Positions 18,058 through 27,040 of a DNA stretch of 64,000 bases are shown here, piece after piece. Within the stretch, counting starts at the first letter, position 1. Every line of letters begins with the position of its first letter. Source of the DNA: Mariniblastus sp. (GTDB taxonomy: Bacteria > Planctomycetota > Planctomycetia > Pirellulales > Pirellulaceae); NCBI GenBank assembly GCA_028823415.1, contig JAPKBL010000012.1, positions 1 through 64,000 on the forward strand, read 5' to 3'. The translations under genes and the position numbers were made by a program. The notes beneath the pieces are model-generated. The model saw only the letters and a program-made list of their open reading frames with translations, had not been told where the DNA came from and made no database searches.

Positions 18058-19443
18058 TCAGTTGAGTTGGAATTCGGGCAGTGCTGTGAGGTAGGCCAGG
18101 ATTTCTTTCGGTTGAGCGTTGGTGCGTTTGATCCAATTTAGATATTGCGTTTCAGATTCACGGGTTAGGGGCGAGGCAAAAAAGTAATCATTCACCCACG
18201 GCGCTGAATCAATTGCCCCTAGCGGAGAGTCAATACCAAATAATTCGGATAATTCACCTTGGTCGTACTTTGTTTTTTCGTTGGCCAGAATTCCAGATGT
18301 CAAATTAGCCCGAGCGAGAATGGTCGAGGCATTGATCCAATTCTTTCCCCCCTCCCAGCCTTTGACATTCGGCGGGAATAAGGGAAGTTGACCAATCGCA
18401 GCGAGCTTTCGGGAGACTTCCGTAATATTTGTCGTGGCGCCGAGGAAATGGAGAAAGCCAACGCTCAATTCAAGTGGACTTTTAATTTTCTTTCCAATCG
18501 CCGCATCGGAGTAAAATAACTTGCTTGAGAAAATCAGGTTCAAGGCTTTCGTGATATTGAAATCAGTTGCTCTTAAATGTTCGGCGAGCGGTTCAGCCAA
18601 TCGGTCCGAGATGGCGAGATCGTCAAATACGAAAAAACGGATTAATTTTTTGGCAAGAAAACGACCGGCTGCAGGTTGTTCCATGATAATGTTGATCGCG
18701 TCGTCGCCACGGAATTTCCCGGAACGGTTAAGGAACGACTTCACCCCGTGGTCGTGTTGGTATTCATTAAATTGATACTTTCCTTTTTTTACCTCGCATC
18801 CGGTAAAGCACTTCGCGACTTCTTTGATGTCCTGTTCGGAATAATTTCCGACACCAAGACAGAATAATTCCATTAATTCCCGCGCGTAATTCTCATTAGG
18901 TCGCGTTTTTCGATTCTCCTCTGAATCGAGATAGACCAACATTGCCACATCTTGTGAAATGGATTGAACTAAAGGAGGGTATTCTCCCAACGCGTGTTTT
19001 CGAAGCAATTGGTTTTGCCGCAACATTGCGCGGGAGTTGAGCACTTTTTCGGCGCCGGTCGCAAAGTGCCCGTGCCAAAAAAATGTCATTTTTTCAACGA
19101 GTGGATTAGATGTTTTTAACATTCTCAATATCCACCAAGCCGCGAGTTGCCGGGAGTCTGAGCCACCGGTGACCATGCGGGCGGCGGTGTTCATTTCAGC
19201 TTCAAAATTCTCATTGCGCCGGGGTTTTAGAATCGACGCGACTGATTCGGCGAATCCGAGTTTAACAGCGGCCTGGATCTGGGTGGGATTTCCGCCAAAC
19301 CAGGCACGGCGATATAAGTGTGACGCGAGTCGGAGATCCCAAGGTTTGTCCTTCTCCGGTTCAAACGGTTGCCATGCCTCGTCTGGGTTTACGTTATCAA
19401 ACATGTTAATCGCCACGTTATTGTGTTCGTGAATCGGAGGCAT
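18058..19443 (-). CDS. DUF1800 domain-containing protein
   Basis: A 461-aa DUF1800 protein, partner of the DUF1501 protein downstream. The conserved start of the domain is HLYRRAWFGGNP, followed by MTFFWHGHFAT, NENYARELMELFCLGVGNYSEQD and NVKGWEGGKNWINASTIL. The family function is not established. No clear signal peptide is visible. The start is ambiguous: TTG 19470 and ATG 19443 both overlap the preceding gene slightly, and ATG 19404 would avoid overlap; I use 19443. Overlap or near-overlap with the 591-aa gene upstream suggests a three-gene transcription unit. Confidence 0.9.
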   Translation of the reverse strand: MPPIHEHNNVAINMFDNVNPDEAWQPFEPEKDKPWDLRLASHLYRRAWFGGNPTQIQAAVKLGFAESVASILKPRRNENFEAEMNTAARMVTGGSDSRQLAAWWILRMLKTSNPLVEKMTFFWHGHFATGAEKVLNSRAMLRQNQLLRKHALGEYPPLVQSISQDVAMLVYLDSEENRKTRPNENYARELMELFCLGVGNYSEQDIKEVAKCFTGCEVKKGKYQFNEYQHDHGVKSFLNRSGKFRGDDAINIIMEQPAAGRFLAKKLIRFFVFDDLAISDRLAEPLAEHLRATDFNITKALNLIFSSKLFYSDAAIGKKIKSPLELSVGFLHFLGATTNITEVSRKLAAIGQLPLFPPNVKGWEGGKNWINASTILARANLTSGILANEKTKYDQGELSELFGIDSPLGAIDSAPWVNDYFFASPLTRESETQYLNWIKRTNAQPKEILAYLTALPEFQLN

Positions 19444-21193
19444 TTTCAGAAGGTTGGAAACCCAACTCAAATTGAAAATTCATCCGTTGGGGCGTTACTT
19501 CTAAATCGAATTGAATCATCTTGATTAATTCGGCCATCGAAAGCGCTAAATCGATCGCATATTCAGCATCCCGTCGGTCATTGCCTTCTTCGAGCATGTT
19601 TTGAGTGATGAATGATTCACGATTAGCGCCCAGTGTTTTCGTCAGTTTTTCGCCATCGATGGTTGCCAGCGTGTTACTTTGGCTTTCATAAGCTCCGGGT
19701 GTCCCCGCGACTAATTGAGATAGTTCCAAGGCAAGTTTTCGGTTGCTTGAAAGAATCAAATGTTCTCCAGTGTAAGCAATCGAGGGCGAGAAGTTAAACA
19801 AAATCAAACCCTCTTCCGTATCGTCTTCGTAAAAATATTCCGCAGATGTGATTTTCGTCTTGTTAATATTCTCGGTTTCAACTTCTAGCTGTGGTTGTCC
19901 ATTCATACCGAGATTGATATTTGCGAATCCAATCACGCTCTGAAAGGCAATGTTGAGTCTGCGTCGTAATTTTTGGGGATCTTTGAGTTTACCGACCAAC
20001 GCAAACGCGGGAAGCTTCAAGTCAGGTTCGTAATTTTTTTCGTACTCGTTTTCGGCAACGATAATTTGGACACCCGGTTTTAAGGCACCTAGAACATCTT
20101 GGCCGAAATCCATGCCGGAGAAAATTGTTGACAGTTGGGTGTCCGCTTGAGTGAGTTGAGCAATTACGCTTTCGTCGTAAAGGTCCTCTTTCGATAGCCA
20201 CCATCGTCCAATATCACGGTAGGTTGAAAGGTTCGCAATCATATTTCTCGGTCGCAGCGGAACCGGAGCTCTCCCCTGATTGTCTGTGCCATAAAAGTAT
20301 TCACGGTGCTCGTTTGCCCAGTCTGGGTCAAACGGAGCAGAGATAGACAGTTGAATATTCGAGTTTACTGTTAGGCGGGCGGTAGCCGTGGGGGTGTGCT
20401 GCAGGGTATCGAGGATGCCACCGAGGAGTATCTCGATCGCGGGATTGTCGGTCTTGCCCTGAAAGGCCGATGGATTGTTCATGGTTGTTCGAATCGTTTC
20501 CATGTCAGCGGCCAGCCAAACGTCGGACTGTTCATTTTTTGGTGAAACTTGGGTAAACCAAGGTGATTCGGATAACGAGCTCGCTGCCCCATCGATCAGG
20601 TTGTCGACAATCTTTTTCGCCATTTTTGACTGATTGGTAATGATGAACCAATCCTGATACCTCGCGATTAAGCCGGCTCCCTGGATTTCCGCAGCAACCG
20701 CATCGCGATAGTTGACCTTCTTCAATGGGCGTTGGTCGGGGAGCCATTGGCTGCTGATTTTAAGTAGTTTGCCAACAGTGCGTTTGAGCCCAGCTTCATC
20801 CTTTGCGCGAAACATCAACACGACCGCTTCGGATTCAAGATCGACGGCGAACCAGATCCCATTCTTGGTTTGTCGTTTCAGTGATTCGAAGAGATCTTCT
20901 TCGAGTTCCTGTTCCAGCAAGCCCCAGTACATCATCACCGCGGCGAACTGTGGAGTTCGCATCAGCGTTTGGATCCCTTCGATCTCAAGGATTTGCCCAA
21001 CAACCGGGTGGCTTTTGAGAGCCTCGATGACCACCGACGGAGCTTTTATTTCACCGTAAATGACAGTGGATGGGGGGAGGAATTCAGCCGGTGTCGGAGC
21101 GTCCTGTCCCGAAATAGGCGAGCTTGAGGAGAACAGGATCAGCATCGCCGCGATTGGAAAAACTGAGTTGAAAATTCGATTGTAGGCTCTCAC
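19418..21193 (-). CDS. Secreted 591-aa planctomycete protein of unknown function
   Basis: A large exported protein with an N-terminal signal peptide (hydrophobic core at about residues 13-23, likely cleavage after SPISGQ). It resembles planctomycete DUF3352-type proteins in its opening (EFLPPSTVIYGEIKAPS) and its repeated alpha/beta segments such as GIWFAVDLESEAVVLMFRA, but I cannot assign a family with certainty. The GTG start at 21191-21193 is supported by an AGGAGA Shine-Dalgarno site six bases upstream, one of the few good ones in the window. It is the first gene of a likely operon with DUF1800 and DUF1501. Confidence 0.8.
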   Translation of the reverse strand: MRAYNRIFNSVFPIAAMLILFSSSSPISGQDAPTPAEFLPPSTVIYGEIKAPSVVIEALKSHPVVGQILEIEGIQTLMRTPQFAAVMMYWGLLEQELEEDLFESLKRQTKNGIWFAVDLESEAVVLMFRAKDEAGLKRTVGKLLKISSQWLPDQRPLKKVNYRDAVAAEIQGAGLIARYQDWFIITNQSKMAKKIVDNLIDGAASSLSESPWFTQVSPKNEQSDVWLAADMETIRTTMNNPSAFQGKTDNPAIEILLGGILDTLQHTPTATARLTVNSNIQLSISAPFDPDWANEHREYFYGTDNQGRAPVPLRPRNMIANLSTYRDIGRWWLSKEDLYDESVIAQLTQADTQLSTIFSGMDFGQDVLGALKPGVQIIVAENEYEKNYEPDLKLPAFALVGKLKDPQKLRRRLNIAFQSVIGFANINLGMNGQPQLEVETENINKTKITSAEYFYEDDTEEGLILFNFSPSIAYTGEHLILSSNRKLALELSQLVAGTPGAYESQSNTLATIDGEKLTKTLGANRESFITQNMLEEGNDRRDAEYAIDLALSMAELIKMIQFDLEVTPQRMNFQFELGFQPSENASDSRTQ

Positions 21194-21210
21194 GATTGCT
21201 CTCCTGATTG
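21194..21210 (-). promoter_or_regulatory. Shine-Dalgarno site deciding a GTG start
   Basis: On the minus strand the sequence before GTG 21193 reads CAATCAGGAGAGCAATC, with AGGAGA well spaced from the start codon. It supports GTG initiation for the 591-aa protein. Confidence 0.6.
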
Positions 21211-21260
21211 TCTTGATCGGTGTTTAGCAAATCTAATGTATTGCTGAATTCTGTTGCCGA

Positions 21261-22367
21261 TTACCCAATGCGGCCCGAGACATAAATGTCGTCGATAATC
21301 TGTTCGACTTTAATGTTCCATAACTCAGTCGCGTCACTCATCTTGGGCAGTCCGTCTCCCTCGACCGGGGATAACGCTTCGCTGCCGCCAATGATTTTTG
21401 GACCGATGAAAATATGTACTTCGTCAATTTCCCGCATGGTATGGAGAGAGCCGAGAAGTTTTCCACCACCTTCAACTAATAAATTGGTGATGCCCAGTTC
21501 GGCTAAATGGGTTAGGAGGTCTTTCAGACGCTCGTCTGCGGACTCAAATTTTGAACAAAAAACGTCACAGCCAAGTGAGGTCAGACGCGCTCGATTGTGC
21601 GGGGCCGATTCCGGCCCGACCGCAATAATTGTCTTGTGCGATTTGGCAGATAAAACCAATTTCGACTCTGGGGAAATACTCGCCTTGGAATCGATCACGA
21701 TTCGAGTTGCCTGGCGACAACCCGGTGGACGCGCCGTTAGCATTGGGTCATCGGCGATTGCCGTTCCAATTCCAACCATAATGCCGTCAACCCTTCCGCG
21801 GATTTGATGGACAACCTCTCGTGAAGAGGGATTCGAAATCCACTGGCTATCCCCCGAAACGGTCGCTATTTTTCCATCGAGCGTCATCGCCCATTTCGCG
21901 ATGATCCAAGGCTTGCGTTTTTGGGTCCATTTGAGATAGGGGGCGAGGACTTGCTCGGCTGGCTTCGAAAGTATCCCTGTAGTTACTTCGATTCCGGCGT
22001 TTTGCAGTTGTCGAATTCCCTCTCCACCGACGAGTGGATTGGGGTCATGGTGAGCAACCACCACCCGCGACACTCCGGCGTCTATCAAGGCGGTCGAGCA
22101 CGGTCCGGTTTTGCCAGTGTGGGAGCATGGTTCAAGAGTGACATAGGCGGTCGCACCGCTTACTCGATGCGTATTTAATTCACCGACAGACTCGATTGCA
22201 TTGATCTCGGCATGAGGGGCTCCAAACTCTTCGTGATGCCCGCGTCCGATCACTTCATCATGGTCAACGAGGATACATCCAACCATCGGGTTAGGCTCCA
22301 CCCTGCCCTGGCCTTTGCGGGCTTCGTCGATGGCAAGCTGCATGAAATGTTGATCTTCATTGGCCAT
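21261..22367 (-). CDS. ribD: Bifunctional riboflavin biosynthesis deaminase/reductase RibD
   Basis: RibD carries out two steps of riboflavin synthesis: deamination of diaminohydroxyphosphoribosylaminopyrimidine and NADPH-dependent reduction of the product. The N-terminal deaminase half (residues about 1-145) has the zinc motifs HAEINAIE and PCSHTGKTGPC. The C-terminal reductase half (about 150-365) shows WIIAKWAMTLDGKIAT, SQWISNP and NLLVEGGGKLLGS. The length of 368 aa is normal. It is flanked by secreted-protein genes of unrelated function, 85 bp downstream of DUF1552 on the same strand, and may be read from its own promoter. Confidence 0.96.
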   Translation of the reverse strand: MANEDQHFMQLAIDEARKGQGRVEPNPMVGCILVDHDEVIGRGHHEEFGAPHAEINAIESVGELNTHRVSGATAYVTLEPCSHTGKTGPCSTALIDAGVSRVVVAHHDPNPLVGGEGIRQLQNAGIEVTTGILSKPAEQVLAPYLKWTQKRKPWIIAKWAMTLDGKIATVSGDSQWISNPSSREVVHQIRGRVDGIMVGIGTAIADDPMLTARPPGCRQATRIVIDSKASISPESKLVLSAKSHKTIIAVGPESAPHNRARLTSLGCDVFCSKFESADERLKDLLTHLAELGITNLLVEGGGKLLGSLHTMREIDEVHIFIGPKIIGGSEALSPVEGDGLPKMSDATELWNIKVEQIIDDIYVSGRIG

Positions 22368-22452
22368 GGTAGGTGTTGGTTCTTTGTTTTCAGCCCAAAG
22401 CTAGTGAGGAATAGACGGTAGCGACGAAGAAAGTAAGGCTTGCGGGGCCGGT

Positions 22453-23823
22453 TCAACCATCGAGTTCGGGCAGTCTCCCATTAGAGTCTGAGAAGGATTC
22501 GACCGGAGCACCCATTTTATCGAGCATAGAAACATAGAGGTTCGTCAACGGCGTGCGATTCCGGAATCGAATGAAACGACCGGTCTCAATGGATCCTCCT
22601 CCGCCGCCGAACATCATGATCGGAAGATTATCGTGGGCATGTGAGTTGCCATCGGCAATTCCGCTACCGTACATGACCATGCAATTGTCCAGTAATGTAC
22701 CGTCGCCTTCTTCGATGGAATCGAGTTTCGAGATGAAGTGATTCGCGAGGCTCATATGGTACTGATTGATTTTGCTAATTTTCTGTTGTTTGTCACGCGA
22801 ATCACCGTGATGGGAGATGCTGTGGTGACCTTCACGAATCGACAAGTTCCGGTAGGCTCGATTGCCCCCTGCATTGGTGTACATGAATGTCGAGATGCGT
22901 GTGGTGTCTGATTGAAAGGCAAGCGCCATCATGTCGAGCAAGATTTTAACATGCTGAGAGTATTCGGCAGGCACTCCGACGGGCCGTGGGTAATCAGAGT
23001 GATCATCGTCAGAGCTTTCCAGTTTGTCGGTCGAGGCTAGACGCCGTTCAATATCCCTCACTGCGTACAAATACTCATCGAGTTTCCGTCGGTCTTGCTG
23101 ACCAAGATAGCCACTCAACGAATTCGCTTCTCCGCGAACGAAATCCAGAATGCTCTTTCGTCCAGACGCTTGTTTCTTTTGCGCTCGAAGATTTTCGATG
23201 CGGTCGGCCGAGCCAAACATTCTCGAAAAGACGGTTGCTGGATTGATTTCTTTTGGTAGCGGCGAGGTGTCGGTTCGCCAAGAAATATTGGAGGTGTAGA
23301 GGCAGCTATAGCCAGAGTCGCATCTTCCTCCCGTTGAGCTTCCTTCTGTTCCCAATTCGAGTGATTTTAGTTTGGTGAGGTGTCCAATTTTTTCGGCTGC
23401 GATTTGGTCAACCGAAGTGCCGTTCTTAATATCATTGCCATGTGTTTTTTTGGGATGGGCTCCGGTCAAAAAAGATGCGACAGATCGAGCGTGATCACCA
23501 CCGCCATCTCCAAGGGCCTGCGCCCCTCGCAGAGAGAGCCCGCTAAAGATGTTCATTTTCTCTCGATGAGCGGCGATGGGATCCATGATGGACTGCAGTT
23601 CAAAGTCGCCGTTGCCCGGACCTTGAGGAATCCAGTCAGGCATGTGCATGCCGTTGGGGACATACAGGAATGCCATTCTCACAGGCGGTTTGGTGATTGC
23701 CTGTCGGTTAGTCACGTTGGCGATCAAAGGTGCCGGTTGCGACATCGCCTCGAGCCATGGGAGGGCGAGTGAAGTCCCTAATCCACGAAGCACGGTGCGG
23801 CGAGTTAATTGTTTGCCCATCAT
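22453..23823 (-). CDS. DUF1552 domain-containing Tat-exported protein
   Basis: A 456-aa DUF1552 protein, related in fold to DUF1501. It starts with a twin-arginine signal (KQLTRRTVLRGLGTSLALPWLEAM). The family markers RMAFLYVPNGMHMPDWIP, FSGLSLRGAQALGDGGGDHARSVASFLTG and CMVMYGSGIADGNSHAHDNLPIM are all present. It lies 22 bp downstream of the DUF1592 gene, the standard pairing in planctomycetes and some other phyla. The two products are expected to act together outside the cytoplasm; the reaction is unknown. Confidence 0.94.
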   Translation of the reverse strand: MMGKQLTRRTVLRGLGTSLALPWLEAMSQPAPLIANVTNRQAITKPPVRMAFLYVPNGMHMPDWIPQGPGNGDFELQSIMDPIAAHREKMNIFSGLSLRGAQALGDGGGDHARSVASFLTGAHPKKTHGNDIKNGTSVDQIAAEKIGHLTKLKSLELGTEGSSTGGRCDSGYSCLYTSNISWRTDTSPLPKEINPATVFSRMFGSADRIENLRAQKKQASGRKSILDFVRGEANSLSGYLGQQDRRKLDEYLYAVRDIERRLASTDKLESSDDDHSDYPRPVGVPAEYSQHVKILLDMMALAFQSDTTRISTFMYTNAGGNRAYRNLSIREGHHSISHHGDSRDKQQKISKINQYHMSLANHFISKLDSIEEGDGTLLDNCMVMYGSGIADGNSHAHDNLPIMMFGGGGGSIETGRFIRFRNRTPLTNLYVSMLDKMGAPVESFSDSNGRLPELDG

Positions 23824-23845
23824 AAATAATAAATCCTATAGAAGA

Positions 23846-26221
23846 TTACTCATCGGTAACGAGAGTGGGAGGGCCGATGCGTTTGACAAAAGGATCGCTA
23901 TTCGCAATTGCGATAATCAATTCAGAAAAACGATAGCCGCCCGGTTCGATCTCCGCTAATATTTTATCGACTGAACATTCGTCAAAATACTCCAAACCTC
24001 GACCGAGTGCATAAATAAGCATCTTTTCGGTCATGCATCTTACGAACTGGTCCTTCATTTTCGTTTTCAGCGTTTCCTGAAGTTCAATCGCACCTTTAAA
24101 TCGCGTGCCGTCAGGGAGTTCTCCCGAGGAATCGATCGTGTTGTTTTGATCGGTGTCTCGCCATTTGCCAACCGCGTCGTAATTTTCTAACGCGAATCCG
24201 AGTTGATCCATTACTTGATGGCACACGGCGCAGGCCGGATCGGCGCGGTGCTGTTCCATTCGCTGGCGAAGCGTTCCCGTGAGTTCCGCTTGATCTTCCA
24301 ATTGCATTGCCGCGGGGTCAGGAGGTGGGGGTTCTTCGCCGAGGAGATTTTCAAGAATCCATTTGCCACGTTTTACCGGCGATGTTCTGGTGGGGTTGGA
24401 GGTCAATGTCAGCACACTGGCTTGAGTCATTAACCCACCGCGGCCATATTTTGCCATCGACACCTTGCGGAAATTTTCTCCCCGAATCCCTGGGATCCCA
24501 TAATGTTCGGCGAGACGCTGGTTAATAAAAGAGCTGTCTGAATCAAGGGCGTCGAGGATACTTGCGTTGCGTTTGATCAGATCGGCGAATAAGAGCTTGG
24601 TCTCGATCACCATGTCCCGCTGCATCTCAGAATTAACTCCCGGAAATAGGTCGGGGTCAGGTTTGAAATGCTCGAGGTGTCCTAGTTGGAGCCATTGTTC
24701 CACAAAATTTTCCACGAGTGCATTTGCCTTGGGGTCTTTTAACATTCGCGCGATCTGCCGTCGATATTCGGCAGGGTCGGAAAGTTCCTTGCGGGAGGCT
24801 AAACGAAACAGTTCTGCGTCGGGCATTGAGCTCCAAAGGAAATAGGAAAGACTCGTTGCAATTTCAAAGTCGTTTAAGTTTCTCGTTTTACCGAGCGCCG
24901 TGGGGGCTTCTACTTTGTACAAAAAGTAAGGCGAAACCAGGACCGCTTGAAAAGTAAATCTGAGTGAGACTTCGAATCCCTGCCCGTCCGCGCGGGACTG
25001 ATCGTAAAGTCTCATCAACCTGCCTAATTCACCTTGCGTCGCTCGGCGACGATAAGCTCGCGACATAAAGACGTTGAGTACTTTTTCAGCTTCGACTCTT
25101 TGTGCTTTGGGAGTCTTGGGAGCGTTGGGGATTAAATCGAGATGGGTTTGCGGAAGAGCGCCCATTGGCCCGCTCACGGTAGCGCTGACAACGTAGAGGT
25201 TTCGATCGCCTTTGTTGGGCTCGTAAAAGTCGTTGAGGAACTTAACCTCAAGTCGATTCTCCCCTTTTTTTAGTCGAATGGGAAATGTGAAGGTTTCGGG
25301 TTTTTCTCGGGTTGCCCTGATTGTTTTAGAAGCAGATTTTTTTCCGTTGACAGCGAAGCCCATTTTAACCGGTTCGTCTCCCCACTGATCTCCAAAGGCG
25401 ACGATCGATAATTCATATTTACCGCCGGCCATGGTGTCTAGTTGGTGGGTAATGGTGCCGTTGGTTGAAAGCACATGTTGGGATTGGAAGGGTCTGGAGC
25501 CGTTTGTTTTTTTAAACTGACTTCCGTTAACGGTTTCCTTGAATAGTGGAACCGAAGGATCGACCACGGCGGAGGTAGTAATTTCCTCCGCAGCTTGGAG
25601 ATATTTCTCCATCAAGATCGGGGGAAGCGATAAGACGTCGGCAATATTGTCGAACCCATAACCAACATCGTCTCCGGGGAATTGATCCGCAGGCTCGTAA
25701 TTAACACCCATCAGATCGCGAATCGTATTTTTGTATTCGGTTCGGTTCAATCGGCGGATCGTGACGCGACCGGGGTTTATTTCCGTGCAGTCGACGCTGG
25801 TGAGAAGGTTATCTACCCAATCCAGTAGGAACCGATGTTCTTTGTCGGGTAGCGGAGGATTATCTTCCGGAGGCATTTCTTTGGCAGTGACTCGAACCAC
25901 GACCTTTTTCCACTTCTTCCGCCCGTTGAGAAGTTGATCGAGGGTGACATAACCCTCTAGGTTGAAATCAGCTTCGGCGCCGTCTCCCCAGTGGCATTCT
26001 CCGCAATATTGTTTGAGTGCCGGGAGTATCTTGTGCGTGTATTGTCTTTGGATCTCTCGCAGGTCGTCTTTGTTGTCGGGGAATTTTAATAGATCACCAA
26101 TCTTCTCTGTGGATTCAGTTGAGTTGGGGGGCGGTAATTCCGGGTCCGTATTGGCCCATAAAATCCAACTAGAATTGGCGATTAAGAACAGGCAGGACAA
26201 AATTGTTAGTTTGGTTTTCAT
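23846..26221 (-). CDS. DUF1592 multidomain protein with cytochrome-c heme motifs
   Basis: A 791-aa exported protein. After a signal peptide (core about residues 6-22) comes a cytochrome-c-like segment with CGECH at residues 73-77. Then, in order: a DUF1587 region beginning at GRVTIRRLNRTEYKNTIRDLMG, a beta-rich carbohydrate-binding-like insert (about 255-350), DUF1595 (RAYRRRATQGELGRLM), DUF1592 (SYFLWSSMPDAELF), DUF1588 (GGLMTQASVLTLTSNPTRTSPVKRG) and DUF1585 (EKMLIYALGRGLEYFD). A second CxxCH, CAVCH, is at residues 664-668. A covalent-heme redox role is inferred from the motifs. It is the first gene of a pair with DUF1552. Confidence 0.93.
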   Translation of the reverse strand: MKTKLTILSCLFLIANSSWILWANTDPELPPPNSTESTEKIGDLLKFPDNKDDLREIQRQYTHKILPALKQYCGECHWGDGAEADFNLEGYVTLDQLLNGRKKWKKVVVRVTAKEMPPEDNPPLPDKEHRFLLDWVDNLLTSVDCTEINPGRVTIRRLNRTEYKNTIRDLMGVNYEPADQFPGDDVGYGFDNIADVLSLPPILMEKYLQAAEEITTSAVVDPSVPLFKETVNGSQFKKTNGSRPFQSQHVLSTNGTITHQLDTMAGGKYELSIVAFGDQWGDEPVKMGFAVNGKKSASKTIRATREKPETFTFPIRLKKGENRLEVKFLNDFYEPNKGDRNLYVVSATVSGPMGALPQTHLDLIPNAPKTPKAQRVEAEKVLNVFMSRAYRRRATQGELGRLMRLYDQSRADGQGFEVSLRFTFQAVLVSPYFLYKVEAPTALGKTRNLNDFEIATSLSYFLWSSMPDAELFRLASRKELSDPAEYRRQIARMLKDPKANALVENFVEQWLQLGHLEHFKPDPDLFPGVNSEMQRDMVIETKLLFADLIKRNASILDALDSDSSFINQRLAEHYGIPGIRGENFRKVSMAKYGRGGLMTQASVLTLTSNPTRTSPVKRGKWILENLLGEEPPPPDPAAMQLEDQAELTGTLRQRMEQHRADPACAVCHQVMDQLGFALENYDAVGKWRDTDQNNTIDSSGELPDGTRFKGAIELQETLKTKMKDQFVRCMTEKMLIYALGRGLEYFDECSVDKILAEIEPGGYRFSELIIAIANSDPFVKRIGPPTLVTDE

Positions 26222-26416
26222 GAACGGTTTTAAAAAATAGTTGGCCGTGTGAGGAACTCGCTCCGACGATTGAATTTTAGCAATTAAGTTACGTAAAGTG
26301 CACCTTTGGAGCGGTCCGGACGACGAGTTCAGCTAATGGTGAACCGGCGAAATATTCCAGATGTACGACGAAATACGGGTGTATTTGTAAAAAAATCCGC
26401 TTAAAACGCAGTTTTT

Positions 26417-26448
26417 GGGCAAAAATCATCGTTTTGCCCGTGTTTTTT
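26417..26448 (+). terminator. Hairpin plus T-run in the HU upstream region
   Basis: The arms GGGCAAAA and TTTTGCCC pair perfectly around a 7-base loop, and a T-rich run follows at 26443-26448. It looks like an intrinsic terminator, yet no plus-strand gene precedes it, so it may end a small RNA or shape a leader. Confidence 0.4.
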
Positions 26449-26562
26449 GCAATGCTGTATTGAATTATTGGGCTAACTGAGTCTAATTTCCGCGTCGCGT
26501 AATTCGGAAGAACTTGTTTTTCCCGAGTTTCCGAGTTTTTAAATCCAAAACCTACACTCATT

Positions 26563-26567
26563 GGAGG
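26563..26567 (+). promoter_or_regulatory. Shine-Dalgarno site of the HU-like gene
   Basis: GGAGG lies nine bases ahead of ATG 26577. It is an unusually good site for this window and decides the start against an upstream in-frame extension. Confidence 0.75.
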
Positions 26568-26576
26568 CATCGTCTT

Positions 26577-26900
26577 ATGGCGAAAAAGACTGGCCCAAAA
26601 GCCCCGACCAAGTCCGAAATCATGAACAACATGGCGGAAGCAACAGGTCACACGAAAAAAGAAATCGCAACTTTTTTTGAAGCCCTAACATCTGAAATCG
26701 CAAAAAATTGTCAGGCTGGTGGCCCTGGTCAGTTCACGATTCCCGGTCTTTGCAAAATTGTCGTTCAAGACAAGCCTGCAATGCCTAAGCGTGAAGTTCG
26801 AAACCCAGGAACAGGTGAAATGGTCTGGGCTAAGCCACGACCTGCTCGTCAAGTGATCAAGGTTCGTGCCCTCAAAGGCCTAAAGGACATGGTTCAGTAA
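26577..26900 (+). CDS. HU family DNA-binding protein
   Basis: A 107-aa HU/IHF-like nucleoid protein. It opens with a basic MAKKTGPKAPTKSEIM segment, then the helical dimerisation part (NNMAEATGHTKKEIATFFEALTSEIAKN), then GPGQFTIPGLCKIVV and the arm region RNPGTGEMVWAKPRPARQVIKVR. The family bends and compacts DNA as a dimer. The arm motif differs from the usual RNPxTGE..IPA by having MVWAKPRPAR. ATG 26577 is supported by a GGAGG Shine-Dalgarno site at 26563-26567; the upstream frame extension is noncoding. It ends in tandem repeats and a terminator and is expected to be highly expressed as a single gene. Confidence 0.92.
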   Translation: MAKKTGPKAPTKSEIMNNMAEATGHTKKEIATFFEALTSEIAKNCQAGGPGQFTIPGLCKIVVQDKPAMPKREVRNPGTGEMVWAKPRPARQVIKVRALKGLKDMVQ

Positions 26901-26903
26901 ATT

Positions 26904-26971
26904 GGAACGTTTTGAGAGTCGGAACGTTTTGAGAGTCGGAACGTTTTGAGAGTCGGAACGTTTTGAGAGTT
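26904..26971. repeat. Four tandem copies of a 17-bp unit
   Basis: The unit GGAACGTTTTGAGAGTC is repeated four times head to tail (26904-26920, 26921-26937, 26938-26954, 26955-26971). Only the last base of the last copy differs. It starts three bases after the HU stop codon, so it lies in the 3' untranslated part of that mRNA. Confidence 0.95.
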
Positions 26972-27007
26972 TGGGAATCGAATTTCCTGCTCTTAAATCA
27001 TAGCATT

Positions 27008-27040
27008 GAAAACCGTCGGAATTTCCGGCGGTTTTTTTTT
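27008..27040 (+). terminator. Intrinsic terminator of the HU-like gene
   Basis: A GC-rich stem (AACCGTCGGA pairing with TTCCGGCGGTT, one G-T pair) is followed by an unbroken run of nine T at 27032-27040. It lies about 110 bp after the HU stop codon. Confidence 0.85.

Larger units (their letters stand above)
26222..26576. other. 355-bp divergent intergenic region upstream of HU gene
   Basis: It separates the minus-strand DUF1592 gene from the HU-like gene. A perfect 8-bp inverted repeat (26417-26424/26432-26439) followed by six T on the plus strand stands out. A weak promoter-like pair TTGAAT (26460) and TAATTT (26484) precedes the HU gene. No gene is seen. Confidence 0.45.

Noticed and set aside
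26289-26651. A 120-codon minus-strand frame across the HU start.
   Set aside because: It overlaps the HU coding region antisense and its sequence shows no domain; HU is the real gene.
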